From the NCBI GenBank assembly GCA_003010405.1, contig PJLO01000001.1:97029-161028 (forward strand): DNA of 64,000 bases, read 5' to 3'. Positions within the stretch are counted from its first letter, which is position 1, and each line of letters starts with the position of its first letter. Source of the DNA: Acidobacteriota bacterium. Lineage in GTDB: Bacteria > Acidobacteriota > Terriglobia > Terriglobales > Acidobacteriaceae. Shown here one piece after another: positions 8,209 to 17,159 of the stretch. A program made the position numbers and the translations under genes. The notes under the pieces were generated by a model. The model was not told the origin of the DNA and made no database searches. It saw only the letters and a program-made list of their open reading frames with translations.

Positions 8209-8286
8209 GTGAGCACAGCTTCTACACCTTCCGTTTATTGCTGCTCGCGTCGATGGTGGCGCCCCTCCACCGTTGTGTGCCTCTAG
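8209..8286 (+). CDS. trpL: trp leader peptide with tandem Trp codons
   Basis: A 25-codon ORF starts at GTG (8209) and ends at TAG (8284-8286). Residues 16-17 are Trp-Trp (TGG TGG, 8254-8259) in the context RRWWRP. It lies about 100 bp upstream of trpD on the same strand, the position and composition of a classical trp leader peptide. An in-frame stop at 8197-8199 fixes the 5' limit. There is no ribosome site, and the start falls at the predicted transcription start, so translation would be leaderless. Tandem Trp by chance in a short ORF at this place is unlikely, but expression is unproven. Confidence 0.72.
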   Translation: MSTASTPSVYCCSRRWWRPSTVVCL

Positions 8287-8296
8287 TCCAGGCACG
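8255..8296 (+). promoter_or_regulatory. trp leader hairpins (candidate attenuator)
   Basis: Hairpin 1 is GGTGG (8255-8259) with CCACC (8267-8271), so its 5' arm is the Trp codons. Hairpin 2 is GTGCCT (8277-8282) with AGGCAC (8290-8295), has the leader stop codon in its loop and is followed by GTTTCTT. A competing pairing of GGCGC (8258-8262) with GTGCC (8277-8281) is possible. A classical antiterminator that forms on stalling at Trp is not evident, so the mechanism is open. Confidence 0.5.
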
Positions 8297-8383
8297 TTTC
8301 TTAGTAATCCCCTCAATTAAATAAAGAATTAGCTGCTCCGCATTGCGTGTCTGTTTCTCGCGTGCGATCTCAGGACGAACTAT

Positions 8384-9445
8384 ATGCAAACAGGAATTGC
8401 AAGCTTATCGGCCGCGCCTACTCTGGGGGAGTTGCTTCCCGTTCTGCTTGGCGGGTCTGAACTCACACGCAGTGAAGCCGCACAGCTGGTGAATGCCATG
8501 CTGTCCTCAGACGCCCCCGACGCACAGATTGCCGCTGTGCTGGCATTGTTGGTGAACAAGGGTGAAAGCTCAGATGAACTGGCCGGCTTTGCGGACGCCC
8601 TGTACCAGCACGCCCTGCCCATCTCGATTCCTGGTGAAGTGTTGGATACGGCGGGTACAGGCGCGAGTCCCGCGAAGACCTTTAACGTTTCCAGTGCAGC
8701 GTCATTCGTAATCGCCGCAGCCGGATGCGCGATTGCCAAGCACGGTGGACGTGCCGCTACCAGTCGGAGCGGCAGCGCTGACGTTCTGACCGCGCTTGGA
8801 GTGCGTATCGATTGCGAGCCGGAGACTGCTATCCGATGTTTGCGCGAACTGGGAATCTGTTTCCTGTTCGCGCCCAAATACCACCCCGCACTAGCCCGTG
8901 TCGCGCCGATCCGCAAGGCGCTGGGAATCCGCACAACATTCAATCTGGTTGGTCCCATGGTGAATCCATGCGGTGCTAAGTATCGTCTGCTGGGTGTTGC
9001 CGATGAGGCTCGCATGAATGATGTGGCTGGCGCGCTGGCCCAGTTGGGAGTAGCACGAGCATGGGTGCTGCGCGGCAACGACGGTTTGGACGAGATCACC
9101 ACGGCCTGTTCCTCGCGAGTGCTGGATGTGCATGATGGACGCACCTGCGAGCTCTCGGTTTCGCCAACGGACTTTGGAATCTCTATGCGCCCGACCGATA
9201 CGGCGCGTGCCGGAAGCGTGGACGAGAATGCGGCAACGGTGCGCGCAGTTCTTTCGGGCGCGCGTCACGACGTTGCGCGCGACCTGGTGGTTCTGAACGC
9301 TGCGGCAGCCTTGCATGTGCGCACCGGTGACGGCCTGCGCGAGTGTGCCGAGCGCGCGCAAAAGGCAATTGACGACGGTGCTGCGTTCAAAAAGCTGGAA
9401 GCGCTGATAACGATGTCGCACTCGACGGAAGGGGCAGCGCGATGA
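8384..9445 (+). CDS. trpD: Anthranilate phosphoribosyltransferase
   Basis: TrpD joins anthranilate to PRPP, the second step of the Trp branch, in the cytosol. The 353-aa length is standard. The PRPP-binding Gly-rich loop DTAGTGASPAKTFNVSS lies at about residue 87. KHGGRAATSRSGSADVL near 118 replaces the usual KHGNR-type motif conservatively. ATRVAPIR-like and NLVGPMVNP segments follow. The ATG at 8384 has an AGGACG ribosome site 11 nt upstream. It is the first structural gene after the leader, and its TGA overlaps the trpC ATG. The operon order puts trpD first and trpEG last, which is unusual. Confidence 0.97.
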   Translation: MQTGIASLSAAPTLGELLPVLLGGSELTRSEAAQLVNAMLSSDAPDAQIAAVLALLVNKGESSDELAGFADALYQHALPISIPGEVLDTAGTGASPAKTFNVSSAASFVIAAAGCAIAKHGGRAATSRSGSADVLTALGVRIDCEPETAIRCLRELGICFLFAPKYHPALARVAPIRKALGIRTTFNLVGPMVNPCGAKYRLLGVADEARMNDVAGALAQLGVARAWVLRGNDGLDEITTACSSRVLDVHDGRTCELSVSPTDFGISMRPTDTARAGSVDENAATVRAVLSGARHDVARDLVVLNAAAALHVRTGDGLRECAERAQKAIDDGAAFKKLEALITMSHSTEGAAR

Positions 9446-10239
9446 GTGCGAATTTTCAGCAACGCGTAATGGATGATAAACGTCGCGCGATGAGCCTGCT
9501 CTCCGGTGCCGAGCGCGAACATACGCGGGAAGCTGCATTGGCATCTCGCAAGAATTGTTCCGCGCGTTTTCGTCGCGAGCTTCTGGCTCGGCCTACGGCG
9601 ATCATCGCGGAGTTTAAGCGGCATTCGCCATCGGCGGGAGACATACAGGGCGGTGCAGATCCGGCGGGAATTGCTCGCCTCTATGAGGCGGGTGGCGCAG
9701 CGGCAATGTCCGTACTCACTGAGCCCGACCACTTCAAAGGATCACTTGACGACCTGCGCACTGTGGCTGCCGCAGTGAATCTTCCGCTCCTGCGCAAGGA
9801 TTTTACGGTGGACCGGCACCAGGTTCACGAAGCCGCCGTCGCAGGAGCTGAAGCGGTGCTGGTGATCGTTGCCGGATTGACGGATGCCGATGCCCTAAAG
9901 CTTCTTGATGCGGCGCACACTGTTCACCTTGACGCTCTCGTGGAGGTTCACAGTGAAGAAGACATGAAGCGCGCGGCGGCCTTGGGAGCCGAGTTGATAG
10001 GCGTGAACAATCGCAATCTGAAAACCCTGAAGGTTGATCTGGAAACTTCGTTGCAACTTGCCGAGTTTGCTCCTGCGAATGCAACGTTGGTGGCCGAAAG
10101 CGGACTGCGCACGCGGGCGGATATCGAACGCTTGCAGTCTGCGGGGTACAAGGCATTTCTGATCGGCGAAACGCTGATGCGTTCCGGCGATCCGCTGACG
10201 ACGCTGCGCGAGTTACAGGGGATGGAGCAGGTGCGATGA
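9442..10239 (+). CDS. trpC: Indole-3-glycerol-phosphate synthase
   Basis: TrpC closes the indole ring of CdRP to give indole-glycerol phosphate. The 265-aa TIM barrel shows EFKRHSPSAGDI (about residues 53-64), the catalytic Lys in LLRKDFTVD (about 118), LIGVNNRNLKTL and AESGLRTRADI (phosphate and catalytic region). All known catalytic positions look conserved. It is a monofunctional enzyme, unlike the TrpC-F fusion of E. coli, because trpF is separate. It overlaps trpD and trpF by 4 bp each (ATGA), indicating translational coupling. Confidence 0.97.
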   Translation: MSANFQQRVMDDKRRAMSLLSGAEREHTREAALASRKNCSARFRRELLARPTAIIAEFKRHSPSAGDIQGGADPAGIARLYEAGGAAAMSVLTEPDHFKGSLDDLRTVAAAVNLPLLRKDFTVDRHQVHEAAVAGAEAVLVIVAGLTDADALKLLDAAHTVHLDALVEVHSEEDMKRAAALGAELIGVNNRNLKTLKVDLETSLQLAEFAPANATLVAESGLRTRADIERLQSAGYKAFLIGETLMRSGDPLTTLRELQGMEQVR

Positions 10240-10889
10240 GCGCAGTAGAGATAAAAATCTGCGGCATCGTGCGCGTGGAAGACGCGCTTGCGGCGATTGA
10301 GTCGGGCACCGCAATGCTGGGGCTGAATTTCTATGAGCGAAGCCCGCGCTGTATCGCGTTACAACGTGCTCAGGAAATTGCGGAAGCAGTTGCAGGGCGA
10401 GCCAAGCTGGTTGGCGTATTCGTGAATATGAATGTGTCGGATGTGTTGCGGATCGCCCGCGCCGTGCCGCTCGATGCCGTGCAGTTGCATGGAGACGAAT
10501 CGCGTCAGGAGTGCGAAGCAATCGCAGCCGAGTTTGAGGTGATTCGCGCACTCAAGGTGGGCGCGGAGTTCAGCGCGGGGCGCGTTTCGGAATTTGCGTG
10601 TTGCCGCGGTCTCTTGCTGGACACACCAAGTGCGGCTCACGGTGGCTCCGGCAAAAGTTTTGATTGGGCAAGCGTGCAGTGGGAAAGCGTTCGCGGAGCA
10701 TTGCGGGAGGCAAAGATGTTTCTGGCGGGAGGACTGCACGCCGGAAATGTCTCGGAGGCGATTGCAATCGCGCGTCCTGCCGTAGTGGATGTTTGCAGCG
10801 GTGTCGAGGCGGCAAAGGGAATAAAGAGCGCAGTTCGGATGCACGAGTTTGTGGCGGCCGTAAGAGCCGCGGAGAGGTATGGGCTATGA
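10236..10889 (+). CDS. trpF: Phosphoribosylanthranilate isomerase
   Basis: TrpF performs the Amadori rearrangement of PRA to CdRP. The 217-aa protein begins with [11 protein letters not shown] (catalytic Cys at about 8). It contains [17 protein letters not shown], the catalytic Asp region [19 protein letters not shown] and [10 protein letters not shown] (phosphate binding). The length is typical (about 200-220). It overlaps trpC and trpB by 4 bp. A standalone trpF between trpC and trpB fits the usual bacterial order C-F-B-A. Confidence 0.96.
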   Translation: MSAVEIKICGIVRVEDALAAIESGTAMLGLNFYERSPRCIALQRAQEIAEAVAGRAKLVGVFVNMNVSDVLRIARAVPLDAVQLHGDESRQECEAIAAEFEVIRALKVGAEFSAGRVSEFACCRGLLLDTPSAAHGGSGKSFDWASVQWESVRGALREAKMFLAGGLHAGNVSEAIAIARPAVVDVCSGVEAAKGIKSAVRMHEFVAAVRAAERYGL

Positions 10890-12106
10890 AGGATGGGGCA
10901 GTGTTGGAGAGCCTTTTAAGCGCCTCTGGCGAAGGTTACTTTGGACATTTCGGCGGACGTTTCGTGGCGGAAACCCTGGTCGAACCGCTCGAAGAGTTGA
11001 CCGCGGCTTTCGACCAGGCGCGCGATGATGAGAGCTTCCAGCGTGAGTTGAGCGAGTTACTGGCGGAATACAGCGGAAGGCCAACGCCCTTGTATTATGC
11101 CGAACGCCTTACCGAGTACGCGGGTGGAGCGCGAATTTTGCTTAAGCGCGAGGATCTTGGGCACACCGGCTCACACAAGATCAACAACGCGCTCGGCCAG
11201 GTGCTGCTGGCGCGGCGTATGGGCAAGCAGCGCATCATCGCCGAAACCGGAGCCGGACAGCATGGCGTGGCGACGGCCACGGTTTGTGCGCGCTTCGGCC
11301 TGGAGTGTGTCGTCTACATGGGCGCTGAAGATATGAAACGTCAGGCTTTGAACGTGTTCCGCATGCGTCTGTTGGGTGCCGAAGTACGTGGTGTGGAAGC
11401 GGGCTCAAAGACCCTGAAGGATGCGATTAATGAAGCGATGCGCGACTGGGTCACGAATGTTCGCGAGACCTATTACCTGCTCGGTTCGGCGCTCGGCCCA
11501 CATCCTTATCCCACCATGGTGCGCGAGTTCCAGCGCGTGATTGGCGATGAGTCGCGCCAGCAGGTGTTGGCTCGCGAGGGCCGATTGCCCGATGCGGTGG
11601 TCGCCTGCGTAGGCGGCGGCTCGAACGCCATTGGCGCATTCACGGCATTTGTACCGGATAAAAATGTCCGGCTGATTGGCGTGGAGGCCGGGGGACGGGG
11701 CGAGTCGTTGGGCGATCACGCCGCGCGCTTCCGGGGTGGAGTTCCGGGTGTGTTGCAGGGAACTTACAGCTACGTGTTGCAGGACGAAGACGGGCAGATT
11801 GCGGCGACGCATTCGGTGAGTGCTGGACTTGATTACGCATCGGTTGGGCCGGAGCACGCGCATCTGCGTGACCTCGGACGCGCGGAGTACGTTTCTGCAA
11901 CTGACGCCGAGGCTCTGGAGGCCTTCGACCTGCTGTCTCGGCGCGAAGGGATCATTCCGGCTCTGGAGTCTTCGCATGCAGTCTCATACGGGGTAAAGCT
12001 GGCAAGGGAACTGGGTAAAGGTGGATTGATGATTGTGAATCTATCAGGACGCGGGGATAAGGATGTGAACACCGTGGCAAGTCTGCGCGAAGGGGGCAAG
12101 CAATGA
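10886..12106 (+). CDS. trpB: Tryptophan synthase beta chain
   Basis: TrpB condenses indole with serine using PLP. The 406-aa protein from the ATG at 10886 has [15 protein letters not shown] at the start and the PLP Lys in [13 protein letters not shown] (about residue 98). [14 protein letters not shown], the phosphate-binding [10 protein letters not shown] (about 243) and [11 protein letters not shown] follow. The open frame extends upstream to 10664 but that part is trpF. The start is fixed by the ATGA overlap with trpF. It forms the alpha2-beta2 complex with TrpA next door. Confidence 0.97.
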   Translation: MKDGAVLESLLSASGEGYFGHFGGRFVAETLVEPLEELTAAFDQARDDESFQRELSELLAEYSGRPTPLYYAERLTEYAGGARILLKREDLGHTGSHKINNALGQVLLARRMGKQRIIAETGAGQHGVATATVCARFGLECVVYMGAEDMKRQALNVFRMRLLGAEVRGVEAGSKTLKDAINEAMRDWVTNVRETYYLLGSALGPHPYPTMVREFQRVIGDESRQQVLAREGRLPDAVVACVGGGSNAIGAFTAFVPDKNVRLIGVEAGGRGESLGDHAARFRGGVPGVLQGTYSYVLQDEDGQIAATHSVSAGLDYASVGPEHAHLRDLGRAEYVSATDAEALEAFDLLSRREGIIPALESSHAVSYGVKLARELGKGGLMIVNLSGRGDKDVNTVASLREGGKQ

Positions 12107-12906
12107 CAACCCGGCTGCAGAATGCATTCAACGAATTGCGTGAAACCGGTTGCAAGGGCGTGGTGCCTTTCATCACGGCGGGCGATCCCGACCTTGAGAC
12201 CACTTATGAACTGCTCGTCGGCCTGGCTCGGGGAGGTGCCACCGCCATCGAACTGGGCGTGCCTTTTAGCGATCCTGCCGCCGACGGTCCTGTGATCCAG
12301 CGCGCATGCGAGCGCGCACTGGCCCACGGCGTGAATTTGAAAGACGTGATCGAGGTTGCGGACTGTGCCGTGCAGGCCACAGGAGTTCCGATCGTCCTGT
12401 TCAGCTATCTGAACCCGCTGCTGCGTTACGGCCTTGAAAAACTGGCGCAGGACGCAGGGCGGGCGGGACTGGCGGGGGTTCTCGTGACGGACCTCCCGGC
12501 CGAGGCCGCGCAAGGATTCTCGCGGGTGTTGCACCGGCGTGACCTGGACCTCGTTTCGCTGGTTGCGCCCACTTCCACCGAGCAGCGCATTGCACAAATC
12601 GCGCAAAACGCGACAGGTTTTCTCTACGCGATATCTGTCACGGGTGTAACGGGGACGCGGCACCAGTTGAGTGCTGATGCGGGCGCCCTGCTCAAGCGCA
12701 TCCGCCGAGTCACGGATTTGCCCGTTGCGGTTGGTTTTGGGATCAGCAATACGATGCAGGCGCGCGAGGCCTGGGCGCAAGGCGCGGATGCCGTCATCGT
12801 GGGGTCGGCGCTCGTCAGAAAAATCGAAGAATTCGGAGCTCAGGCTCCGGTAGAAGTAGAACGCTTTGTGCGCGAGTTGCTGGCGTCACAGGCGGTGGAG
12901 GCTTAA
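12103..12906 (+). CDS. trpA: Tryptophan synthase alpha chain
   Basis: TrpA cleaves indole-glycerol phosphate to indole and glyceraldehyde-3-phosphate and channels indole to TrpB. The 267-aa TIM barrel shows [10 protein letters not shown], the catalytic Glu in [16 protein letters not shown] (about residue 50) with the downstream Asp, [11 protein letters not shown], and the C-terminal phosphate loop VGFGISN plus VGSALVRKI. It overlaps trpB by ATGA. The next gene, aroF, starts 4 bp after its stop. Confidence 0.97.
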   Translation: MTTRLQNAFNELRETGCKGVVPFITAGDPDLETTYELLVGLARGGATAIELGVPFSDPAADGPVIQRACERALAHGVNLKDVIEVADCAVQATGVPIVLFSYLNPLLRYGLEKLAQDAGRAGLAGVLVTDLPAEAAQGFSRVLHRRDLDLVSLVAPTSTEQRIAQIAQNATGFLYAISVTGVTGTRHQLSADAGALLKRIRRVTDLPVAVGFGISNTMQAREAWAQGADAVIVGSALVRKIEEFGAQAPVEVERFVRELLASQAVEA

Positions 12907-12910
12907 GACA

Positions 12911-13972
12911 ATGCTTGTATTGATGAATGTGGATGCATCCGACGAACAGACACAAGCGGTTTGTAATCGCGTGGAAGAGCTTGGATACCGGCCTCATCCG
13001 CTGCCCGGTGCCACCCGCTGTGCCATCGGAATTACCGGCAATCATGGCGCGGTGGAAGCGGATTCGCTGAGCCAGCTGGCGGGAGTTGCCGAGGTGATTG
13101 CGGTTTCCAAGCCATACAAACTTGTGAGCCGCGACATGAAGAGCGAGGACACGGTTGTGCGCTTCGAGGGAAGTGACGCTACGGTGGGCGGCGCAGAACT
13201 GGCGCTGATGGCTGGGCCGTGTTCGGTGGAGAGCCGGGCTCAACTCTTCCGGGTTGCCGAAGCGGTGGCCAAAACCGGGGCGCGATTCCTGCGTGGAGGC
13301 GCTTTCAAACCGCGCACCTCGCCATATGCATTTCAGGGCATGGGCGAGCAGGGATTGGAGATTCTGGCCGCTGCGCGCGAGGCCTTCGGCCTGCGGGTGG
13401 TGACCGAGGCAATCGATCACGAATCGCTGGCGCTCATCGATCAGTATGCCGACATGATTCAGATTGGCGCGCGCAACATGCAGAACTTCGCGCTGCTGAA
13501 GCTCGCAGGACGCGCAAGCAAGCCGGTGCTGCTCAAGCGCGGCATAGCTGCTACTTTAGACGAACTGCTGATGGCTGCCGAATACGTCATGAGCGAAGGC
13601 AACTACAATGTTGTGCTCTGCGAGCGTGGTATCCGAACCTTTGCCGACCACTCGCGCAACACGCTGGATGTAAGTGTTATTCCGGCCGTGAAGAAACTGA
13701 CCCACCTCCCCATCATCATTGATCCCAGTCACGCGGCGGGCAAACGCGACAAGGTGGCTCCGCTGGGGCGCGCGGGAGTCGCGGTCGGCGCGGATGGTCT
13801 GATCGTCGAAGTGCATTGCGATCCCGACCGGGCGCTTTCCGATGGAGCGCAGTCGCTTTATCCGGATCAGTTCGCCGTCATGACGCAGGGACTGCGAAAA
13901 ATTGCAGAAGTCGTGGGCCGGACCTTGCCCGAACCGCGGAATGTGCCTGCCGTTGTGGCGGTGGCGAAATGA
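12911..13972 (+). CDS. aroF: DAHP synthase with ferredoxin-like regulatory domain
   Basis: This enzyme makes DAHP from PEP and erythrose-4-phosphate, the entry to the shikimate pathway. The 353-aa protein has an N-terminal ferredoxin-like domain (about residues 1-70, [20 protein letters not shown]) like the Thermotoga-type enzyme, known to mediate feedback inhibition. The catalytic barrel has [35 protein letters not shown] and [12 protein letters not shown] (metal and PEP ligands). The start ATG at 12911 lies 4 bp after trpA; the frame is open further upstream only inside trpA. The stop overlaps the trpE ATG. Placement inside the trp operon ties pathway entry to Trp supply. Confidence 0.95.
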   Translation: MLVLMNVDASDEQTQAVCNRVEELGYRPHPLPGATRCAIGITGNHGAVEADSLSQLAGVAEVIAVSKPYKLVSRDMKSEDTVVRFEGSDATVGGAELALMAGPCSVESRAQLFRVAEAVAKTGARFLRGGAFKPRTSPYAFQGMGEQGLEILAAAREAFGLRVVTEAIDHESLALIDQYADMIQIGARNMQNFALLKLAGRASKPVLLKRGIAATLDELLMAAEYVMSEGNYNVVLCERGIRTFADHSRNTLDVSVIPAVKKLTHLPIIIDPSHAAGKRDKVAPLGRAGVAVGADGLIVEVHCDPDRALSDGAQSLYPDQFAVMTQGLRKIAEVVGRTLPEPRNVPAVVAVAK

Positions 13973-15477
13973 CCGCCCGCACGGAGTTCGCGGATTTTCG
14001 GAAGCTGGCTGCAGCCGGTGGACTGGTCGCTGTCACCGAAACGGTATCGGCCGATCTGCTGACTCCGCTCTCGGCGTACTTGCGGATTGCTCAGGGCTCA
14101 TCGCGCTCGTTCCTGTTGGAGTCGGTGCAGGGTGGTGAGCACCTGGCGCGTTATTCGTTTCTTGGAGCCGAACCCGCAATGGTGGTGTCTAGCCGCAATG
14201 GCGTGACCACGGTTCAGGACGCCGACGGACAACGCGAAGAGGTGGGCACGGCCGTGGGCGCACTGCGCCGTGAATTCGCCAATCGCAAGCTTGTCGCGGG
14301 GGAGAACGTTGCACCGATGGCCGGAGGCTGCGTCGGGTATCTGGGCTACGCTACGTCCAGCTGGTTCGACGGAGCCATGCAGGCGATTCCCGGAACCCGG
14401 GATGACGCATGTTTCCTGATCTTTCGCACAGTGCTGGCCTTCGATCACGCGCGTCAGCAGATCCAGATTCGCACGCTGGCCGAAGTAGGCGCGGATGCCA
14501 CCGATGCCGAGCTTAAGGAAAAATTCGATGCAGCGACGGAAAAAAATTCCGAAGTCGTGCACAAGTTGAGCGCTGCGGTGAAGCTTCCGCTAAAGGCATT
14601 GGCGCTCACGGGCGCAGGCGAGGTCGAGTTCGAGTCGAACTTCTCGCGGGAGGAATTCGAGCGTGCTGTGTCCGACGGCAAGGAACTGATTTTCGCGGGC
14701 GAGTGTTTCCAGATTGTTTTGTCGCAGCGCTTCCGGCGCAAGACGAAGGCGAATGCGGTGGCGCTGTATCGCGCGCTGCGTGCGACCAATCCTTCCCCAT
14801 ATATGTTCCTACTGAATTTTGGCACCTGCCCGGATACGGGTAGAGAACGTGCGCTGATTGGCGCATCGCCGGAGATGCTGGTGCGCTGCCGCGATCGGGA
14901 ATTGACCTACCGACCGATTGCTGGGACGCGAGTTCGCGGAGTAAATGTGGAAGAAGATGCGCGACTGGCCGAGGAGCTTTTGGCTGATCAGAAGGAGTGT
15001 GCCGAGCACATGATGCTGGTGGATCTGGGGCGCAACGATCTGGGGCGCGTGGCGAGCTACGGCACGGTGAAGGTCGATAGGTTGATGACCGTGGAGAAGT
15101 ATTCACACGTGCAACATCTGGTGACGGAACTGCACGCCGAGTTGCGTCCCGAACTGGACCGTTTTGATGCACTGGGAGCGTGCTTTCCGGCGGGCACCGT
15201 CACCGGAGCGCCGAAGATTCGCGCCATGCAGGGAATTGCCGACCTGGAGCGAGGGCCGCGCGAAGCATACGCCGGCGCGGTGATGTATGCGGATTACGCA
15301 AACAATCTCGACTCCTGTATCACCATTCGGTCGATTGAGTTACTGGGCGATGAGCTGAGCGTGCAGGCGGGCGCGGGTATTGTTGCCGACTCGGTTCCGG
15401 CGACCGAGTGGGAAGAAACGGTTAACAAGTCACGCGCGATGCGTCGCGCCGTGGCCTTGGCAGAGCTGGAGGGATAA
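13969..15477 (+). CDS. trpE: Anthranilate synthase component I
   Basis: TrpE converts chorismate and ammonia to anthranilate. The 502-aa protein has an N-terminal domain with the allosteric Trp pocket (FLLESVQGGEHLARYSFLG at about 44-62). The chorismate-binding domain shows IAGTRVRGVN, LVDLGRNDLGRV, CFPAGTVTGAPKIRAM and the C-terminal QAGAGIVADS. The ATG at 13969 overlaps the aroF stop (ATGA). TrpE follows aroF and precedes trpG by 2 bp. A PabB alternative is less likely because of the operon and the LLES-type Trp site. Confidence 0.95.
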   Translation: MTARTEFADFRKLAAAGGLVAVTETVSADLLTPLSAYLRIAQGSSRSFLLESVQGGEHLARYSFLGAEPAMVVSSRNGVTTVQDADGQREEVGTAVGALRREFANRKLVAGENVAPMAGGCVGYLGYATSSWFDGAMQAIPGTRDDACFLIFRTVLAFDHARQQIQIRTLAEVGADATDAELKEKFDAATEKNSEVVHKLSAAVKLPLKALALTGAGEVEFESNFSREEFERAVSDGKELIFAGECFQIVLSQRFRRKTKANAVALYRALRATNPSPYMFLLNFGTCPDTGRERALIGASPEMLVRCRDRELTYRPIAGTRVRGVNVEEDARLAEELLADQKECAEHMMLVDLGRNDLGRVASYGTVKVDRLMTVEKYSHVQHLVTELHAELRPELDRFDALGACFPAGTVTGAPKIRAMQGIADLERGPREAYAGAVMYADYANNLDSCITIRSIELLGDELSVQAGAGIVADSVPATEWEETVNKSRAMRRAVALAELEG

Positions 15478-15479
15478 CG

Positions 15480-16067
15480 ATGCTGCTTGTCATCGACAAC
15501 TACGATTCATTTACATACAATCTGGTGCAGTTTTTGGGAGAGCTGGAAGCCGAGCCCGTAGTGCGTCGCAACAACCAGGTGACGGTTGAAGAGATTGCGA
15601 ACGGCGGCTACAGCGGCCTCGTGATCTCGCCGGGGCCGGGCGAGCCTAAGGGTGCGGGAGTTTCTCTGGCCGCGATCCGTGAACTAGGCGGAAAGTTGCC
15701 GATACTTGGCGTGTGCCTCGGGCACCAGGTGATCGGCGAAGCCTTTGGAGGACGTATTGTGCGGGCCCCCAGTCCAGTCCACGGAAAACCCTGTCGGGTG
15801 AAGCATGACGGTCGCGGAATTTTTACGGGCCTGCCAGGGGAAATCGTTGTTGGGCGTTATCACTCGCTCGTGATCGAGCCCGATACCTGCCCTGATGTGT
15901 TGGAGGTCACGGCGGCGACCGCGGAAGGAATCATCATGGGGGTGCGCCATCGCACGCTTCCCATTGAAGGCGTGCAGTTCCATCCTGAGTCCGTGCTTAC
16001 GAGCAGCGGAATGCAGATCCTGTCCAACTTCGTGCAGCTCTGTGGAGCGGCCCCGCTTTTGGCGTAG
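15480..16067 (+). CDS. trpG: Anthranilate synthase component II (glutamine amidotransferase)
   Basis: TrpG supplies ammonia from glutamine to TrpE and may also serve PabB as PabA. The 195-aa class I amidotransferase begins MLLVIDNYDSFTYNLVQFL. It has SPGPGEP, the nucleophile Cys in GVCLGHQ (about residue 79) and the His/Glu pair in GVQFHPESVLTS. It starts 2 bp after trpE and is the last gene of the operon, followed by a strong hairpin at 16135. Confidence 0.96.
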   Translation: MLLVIDNYDSFTYNLVQFLGELEAEPVVRRNNQVTVEEIANGGYSGLVISPGPGEPKGAGVSLAAIRELGGKLPILGVCLGHQVIGEAFGGRIVRAPSPVHGKPCRVKHDGRGIFTGLPGEIVVGRYHSLVIEPDTCPDVLEVTAATAEGIIMGVRHRTLPIEGVQFHPESVLTSSGMQILSNFVQLCGAAPLLA

Positions 16068-16134
16068 CTTCTGGCGTAGATTGTATGAATCGAATCGGAG
16101 CAGGGCTCAATTGTGACTTCGTGATCGCATTTGG

Positions 16135-16158
16135 GCCCTGACATTCGTCTGTCAGGGC
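16135..16158 (+). terminator. Hairpin after the trp operon
   Basis: GCCCTGACA (16135-16143) pairs perfectly with TGTCAGGGC (16150-16158) around a 6-nt loop. No T-tract follows, so it may stabilise the mRNA or act with Rho, not as a pure intrinsic terminator. The position, 70 bp after trpG, fits the operon end. Confidence 0.5.
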
Positions 16159-16309
16159 ATTCGCCGAACGGTTTGCTAAAGAGGGATCTGCGCGGGGCGG
16201 AATTTGCCGGGGCTGTTTCCTTGCAAAAAGTTACTCGCCCGGCGTTTTCCAAAAGACTGTGGCTCATTCGAGTTGCCGCAGCCGCGCGGAGTGGCGTATC
16301 GTTCTCGCC

Positions 16310-17152
16310 GTGAGAACTACTGAACCAGCTGAGATGAACGCGGGTACCTGGAGCAATCGGCTGTTGGCTATACTCCAGGAATTGCCGCGTCGAGCCGGCA
16401 AAGAGGACGTGCATAGGTTGCGAACGACCGTGCGGCGATTGGAAGTGCTGCTTGATCGCTGCCCCACGAAAGTTGCTAAGGCTTTGAAAAGTCTCCGCAA
16501 AGGGGCAGGCAAAGTTCGTGATATCGATGTGCATGTCGGACTGTTAAAACATGCTCTGTTTTCGAAGACGTCAGCCAATTGCGATGCTAAATTTCAGCTT
16601 CTAAAAATCCTGAAAGCACGGCGTGACCGCCAACTCAGGTCTTTGCGCGAGGTGATTGCCGAGTTCGCGCCGAAACTGGTGGAGAAACTTCCAGTGCTGG
16701 CCGGGAGTGCGGCCAAACGAAAGGGTGGCGCCCGCACTGCCCATGCGCGAGTAGCGCGAGCCTGCGAACGTTATATGCAATGGACTCGTAACGGCATACC
16801 CGAAGATGAGCAGCAATTGCATCGCCTGCGTATCAACTCGAAGAAGCTGCGTTACTTGCTGGAGCCGCTGGAAAAATTTGAGGAGGCCGCCGAAGCCGTG
16901 GCTAAATTCAAGCATGTTCAGGATGCAATTGGAGCCTGGCATGACTGGACAACGCTGGCGCAGTTAGCCGAACGCAAACTGAATTCCCCTGATGCCGAGC
17001 CGATGCGTGCCGCGCTGCGGGCGCGTACCGGGCGCGAGTATCGCAAGGCGCGCCGCGCTGCCGAAGACGTGCAGAATTGGATCAGGACAGAGCATGCGGT
17101 TCCATCTGAACGCGGCAACAAACCTCATCTTGTAGTTCCTAAGGCGGTATAA
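16310..17152 (+). CDS. CHAD domain protein (polyphosphate-associated)
   Basis: The 280-aa helical protein carries a CHAD domain across most of its length. It has an N-terminal VHRLRTTVRRLEVLLDRCP, then KVRDIDVHVGLL, and a second repeat with QLHRLRINSKKLRYLLEPLE and KFKHVQDAIGAWHDW. The conserved His and many Arg/Lys residues form a basic surface that binds polyphosphate in studied members. The gene is 7 bp upstream of ppx and opposite ppk-sixA, which supports a polyphosphate role. The start is GTG at 16310; ATG at 16334 is equally possible. No signal peptide is seen, so it is cytosolic. Confidence 0.88.
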   Translation: MRTTEPAEMNAGTWSNRLLAILQELPRRAGKEDVHRLRTTVRRLEVLLDRCPTKVAKALKSLRKGAGKVRDIDVHVGLLKHALFSKTSANCDAKFQLLKILKARRDRQLRSLREVIAEFAPKLVEKLPVLAGSAAKRKGGARTAHARVARACERYMQWTRNGIPEDEQQLHRLRINSKKLRYLLEPLEKFEEAAEAVAKFKHVQDAIGAWHDWTTLAQLAERKLNSPDAEPMRAALRARTGREYRKARRAAEDVQNWIRTEHAVPSERGNKPHLVVPKAV

Positions 17153-17159
17153 AAAACGA

